From Pseudomonadota bacterium (lineage in GTDB: Bacteria; Pseudomonadota; Gammaproteobacteria; Burkholderiales; Burkholderiaceae_D), in the NCBI GenBank assembly GCA_023422955.1, contig JAFAGG010000078.1, positions 1 to 41,631 of the forward strand: 41,631 nt of DNA, given 5' to 3'. The notes under the pieces were generated by a model. It ran no database searches. It saw only the letters and a list, made by a program, of their open reading frames with translations, and was not told the origin of the DNA. The first letter of the stretch is position 1. Every line of letters starts with the position of its first letter. Of the stretch, positions 40,592 to 41,631 are shown in pieces. The translations under genes and the position numbers were made by a program.

Positions 40592-41631
40592 TCAAAGTTT
40601 CAGGGCTGATACATAGCCAGTCATTTCCAGATAACCGCGGCCGGCGATTTTTTTATTGCGATCTTCATTATCGTATTCATTGACATACACCGTGACCGCA
40701 CCTTCCCAGTACACCGCGCCGGTGGAGGAACGCGAATCCAGCTCCTGGTCATCCTGCAGCGGAAGCAGCCGCCACTGCGTGCTGCCGTTTTCATTCGTCA
40801 CTTCCACCGTCATCTCTACCGGATACACGGCCTGCGTGCGCGGCGAGCGCCAGTTGCGGTGCGGGATGAATTTCACCTGGTTCGGTCCATACTGGGTTGT
40901 GCTGCCGTCGGCCTCGCGCACATTCACGTAGGCCCATAACTGGCTGCCATCCTTGCCGCGTATGCGAAAGGCGGTGAGCGCTGCGCCGCCGTCGAGATTG
41001 ATGCCTATCCAGTCCCAGCCCAGCGCACGTTCATCGAGCACCGTGGTCGACCATTCATGGTCCAGCCACGCGCTGCCGGTGACGGCGACGGGTTTGCCGT
41101 CCCGCGTAATCGACCCCGCAACCTGCAGATGCGGCTCGCTGTAGTAATAACTGGACTGCTCCGGCTTCGGCCCCTTGCGCGAATAACCGTCCTTGCCCTG
41201 CAGCAGAACAGGCTGAGTGGGAGACAGCGTCAGCTCCAGCGTGAACTCGCGCGCCGGCGCGTGAACGCGGTAGCGGCCCTGTTCATCGCGCGTCATGGTC
41301 CAGTCATCGAGCTTGACATCGGTATTGCCTTCTTTCGCATACGCCAGCCCGAAACCTTCGCGCGCACTGTTTTCCGCATGCAGCAATCTGCCCACTTGCG
41401 GGTCCGAGATCGCGGCATGCGCAATGATGAGCTGGCGCGGCGCGAAGGCGCTGGGATTGCGCACATCGTGATCGGTGGCGGAGCGGAAGAATGTGATCTG
41501 GAAACCCAGCGGCTTGCCATCGGGCGTTTGCAGCCAGCCGGTTGCGTACCACCATTCGGTGCGGAAATCGGGATGGGCGCCGAAGTCGTGGGGTAATTGC
41601 AGTTGCTTGCCGGGGACGACGGGGGAGAGTT
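40592..41631 (-). CDS. AttH/CrtC-like lipocalin-fold protein (5' end outside the window)
   Basis: At least 345 residues, entering from the right edge. The visible start reads DFRTEWWYATGWLQTPDGKP and LGFQITFFRS, then QLIIAHAAISDPQVGRLLHA, and further SAWLDHEWSTTVL, ERALGWDWIGINLDGGAALT and FRIRGKDGSQLWAYVNVREA. These are the hallmarks of the AttH/carotenoid 1,2-hydratase (CrtC) lipocalin-like fold, which has a duplicated beta-barrel. The outer members of this family are periplasmic or lipid-anchored proteins of unknown substrate; carotenoid hydration cannot be assumed, as no carotenoid genes are seen. The stop overlaps a TTG of the ABC exporter frame, suggesting co-transcription. Confidence 0.87.
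   Translation of the reverse strand, partial: LSPVVPGKQLQLPHDFGAHPDFRTEWWYATGWLQTPDGKPLGFQITFFRSATDHDVRNPSAFAPRQLIIAHAAISDPQVGRLLHAENSAREGFGLAYAKEGNTDVKLDDWTMTRDEQGRYRVHAPAREFTLELTLSPTQPVLLQGKDGYSRKGPKPEQSSYYYSEPHLQVAGSITRDGKPVAVTGSAWLDHEWSTTVLDERALGWDWIGINLDGGAALTAFRIRGKDGSQLWAYVNVREADGSTTQYGPNQVKFIPHRNWRSPRTQAVYPVEMTVEVTNENGSTQWRLLPLQDDQELDSRSSTGAVYWEGAVTVYVNEYDNEDRNKKIAGRGYLEMTGYVSALKL

Noticed and set aside
1..41631. CRISPR arrays, tRNA or rRNA genes, insertion sequences
   Set aside because: Scanned by eye on both strands; no regularly spaced repeats, cloverleaf patterns, rRNA signatures or transposase-like proteins were recognised. A dedicated tRNA scan was not possible.

Overview
The window looks like a chromosomal segment of a betaproteobacterium, most likely Oxalobacteraceae (Herminiimonas/Janthinobacterium-like). 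This rests on protein style, gene order and a moderately high GC by eye; no database was searched. No rRNA, tRNA, CRISPR array, transposase or phage gene was recognised. Two genes are cut by the edges: argA (left, C-terminus missing) and an AttH/CrtC-type lipocalin-like gene (right, N-terminus missing).

Layout. 0-5 kb: argA (-) and hrpA (+) diverge from a 25-bp gap holding a palindromic -10 box; hrpA has a clear terminator. 4.9-6.7 kb: a small membrane protein, an AHSA1/SRPBCC protein and two VOC (glyoxalase-fold) proteins. 6.8-9.6 kb: a stress-type cluster with two DUF2382 (YsnF/AvaK) proteins and a divergent hypothetical. 9.6-12.3 kb: a glyoxylate-type class V aminotransferase and a formyltransferase fused to two C-terminal ACT domains, both on the minus strand, separated by a leader rich in complementary repeats. 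12.7-17.4 kb: a conserved small protein, an MFS transporter with an acidic repeat tail, a GFA-family Zn protein, dcd, a cold-shock/DUF1294 membrane protein and thiD. 17.7-19 kb: a Spy/CpxP-like periplasmic protein divergent from a Crp/Fnr regulator, with an FNR-like palindrome between them. 19.2-24.4 kb: an eight-gene, tightly overlapping Mrp-type cation/proton antiporter operon (-) with two MrpD-like subunits and MrpA present only as C-terminal pieces.

24.6-28.7 kb: an RlpA-like protein, a Gln-rich small protein, a shared bidirectional terminator, an Orn/Lys/Arg decarboxylase and folA. 29.2-37.6 kb: a signalling block with a PAS-PAS hybrid histidine kinase carrying two receiver domains, a phosphoribosyltransferase, an orphan branched-chain amino acid-type binding protein, a membrane GGDEF-EAL protein and a His/Met-rich lipoprotein. 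37.7-41.6 kb: thyA, an MsbA-like ABC exporter and the partial AttH-like gene.

Functional links. folA and thyA are on the same strand but about 9 kb apart, with the signalling block between them. The aminotransferase and the ACT-fused formyltransferase plausibly connect glyoxylate/glycine and one-carbon metabolism. The Mrp operon, the decarboxylase and the DUF2382 proteins suggest pH, cation and general stress adaptation. The best candidates for something undescribed are the ACT-fused formyltransferase with the structured leader beside it, the symmetrical argA/hrpA start region, and the interleaved inverted repeats after the DUF2382 gene.
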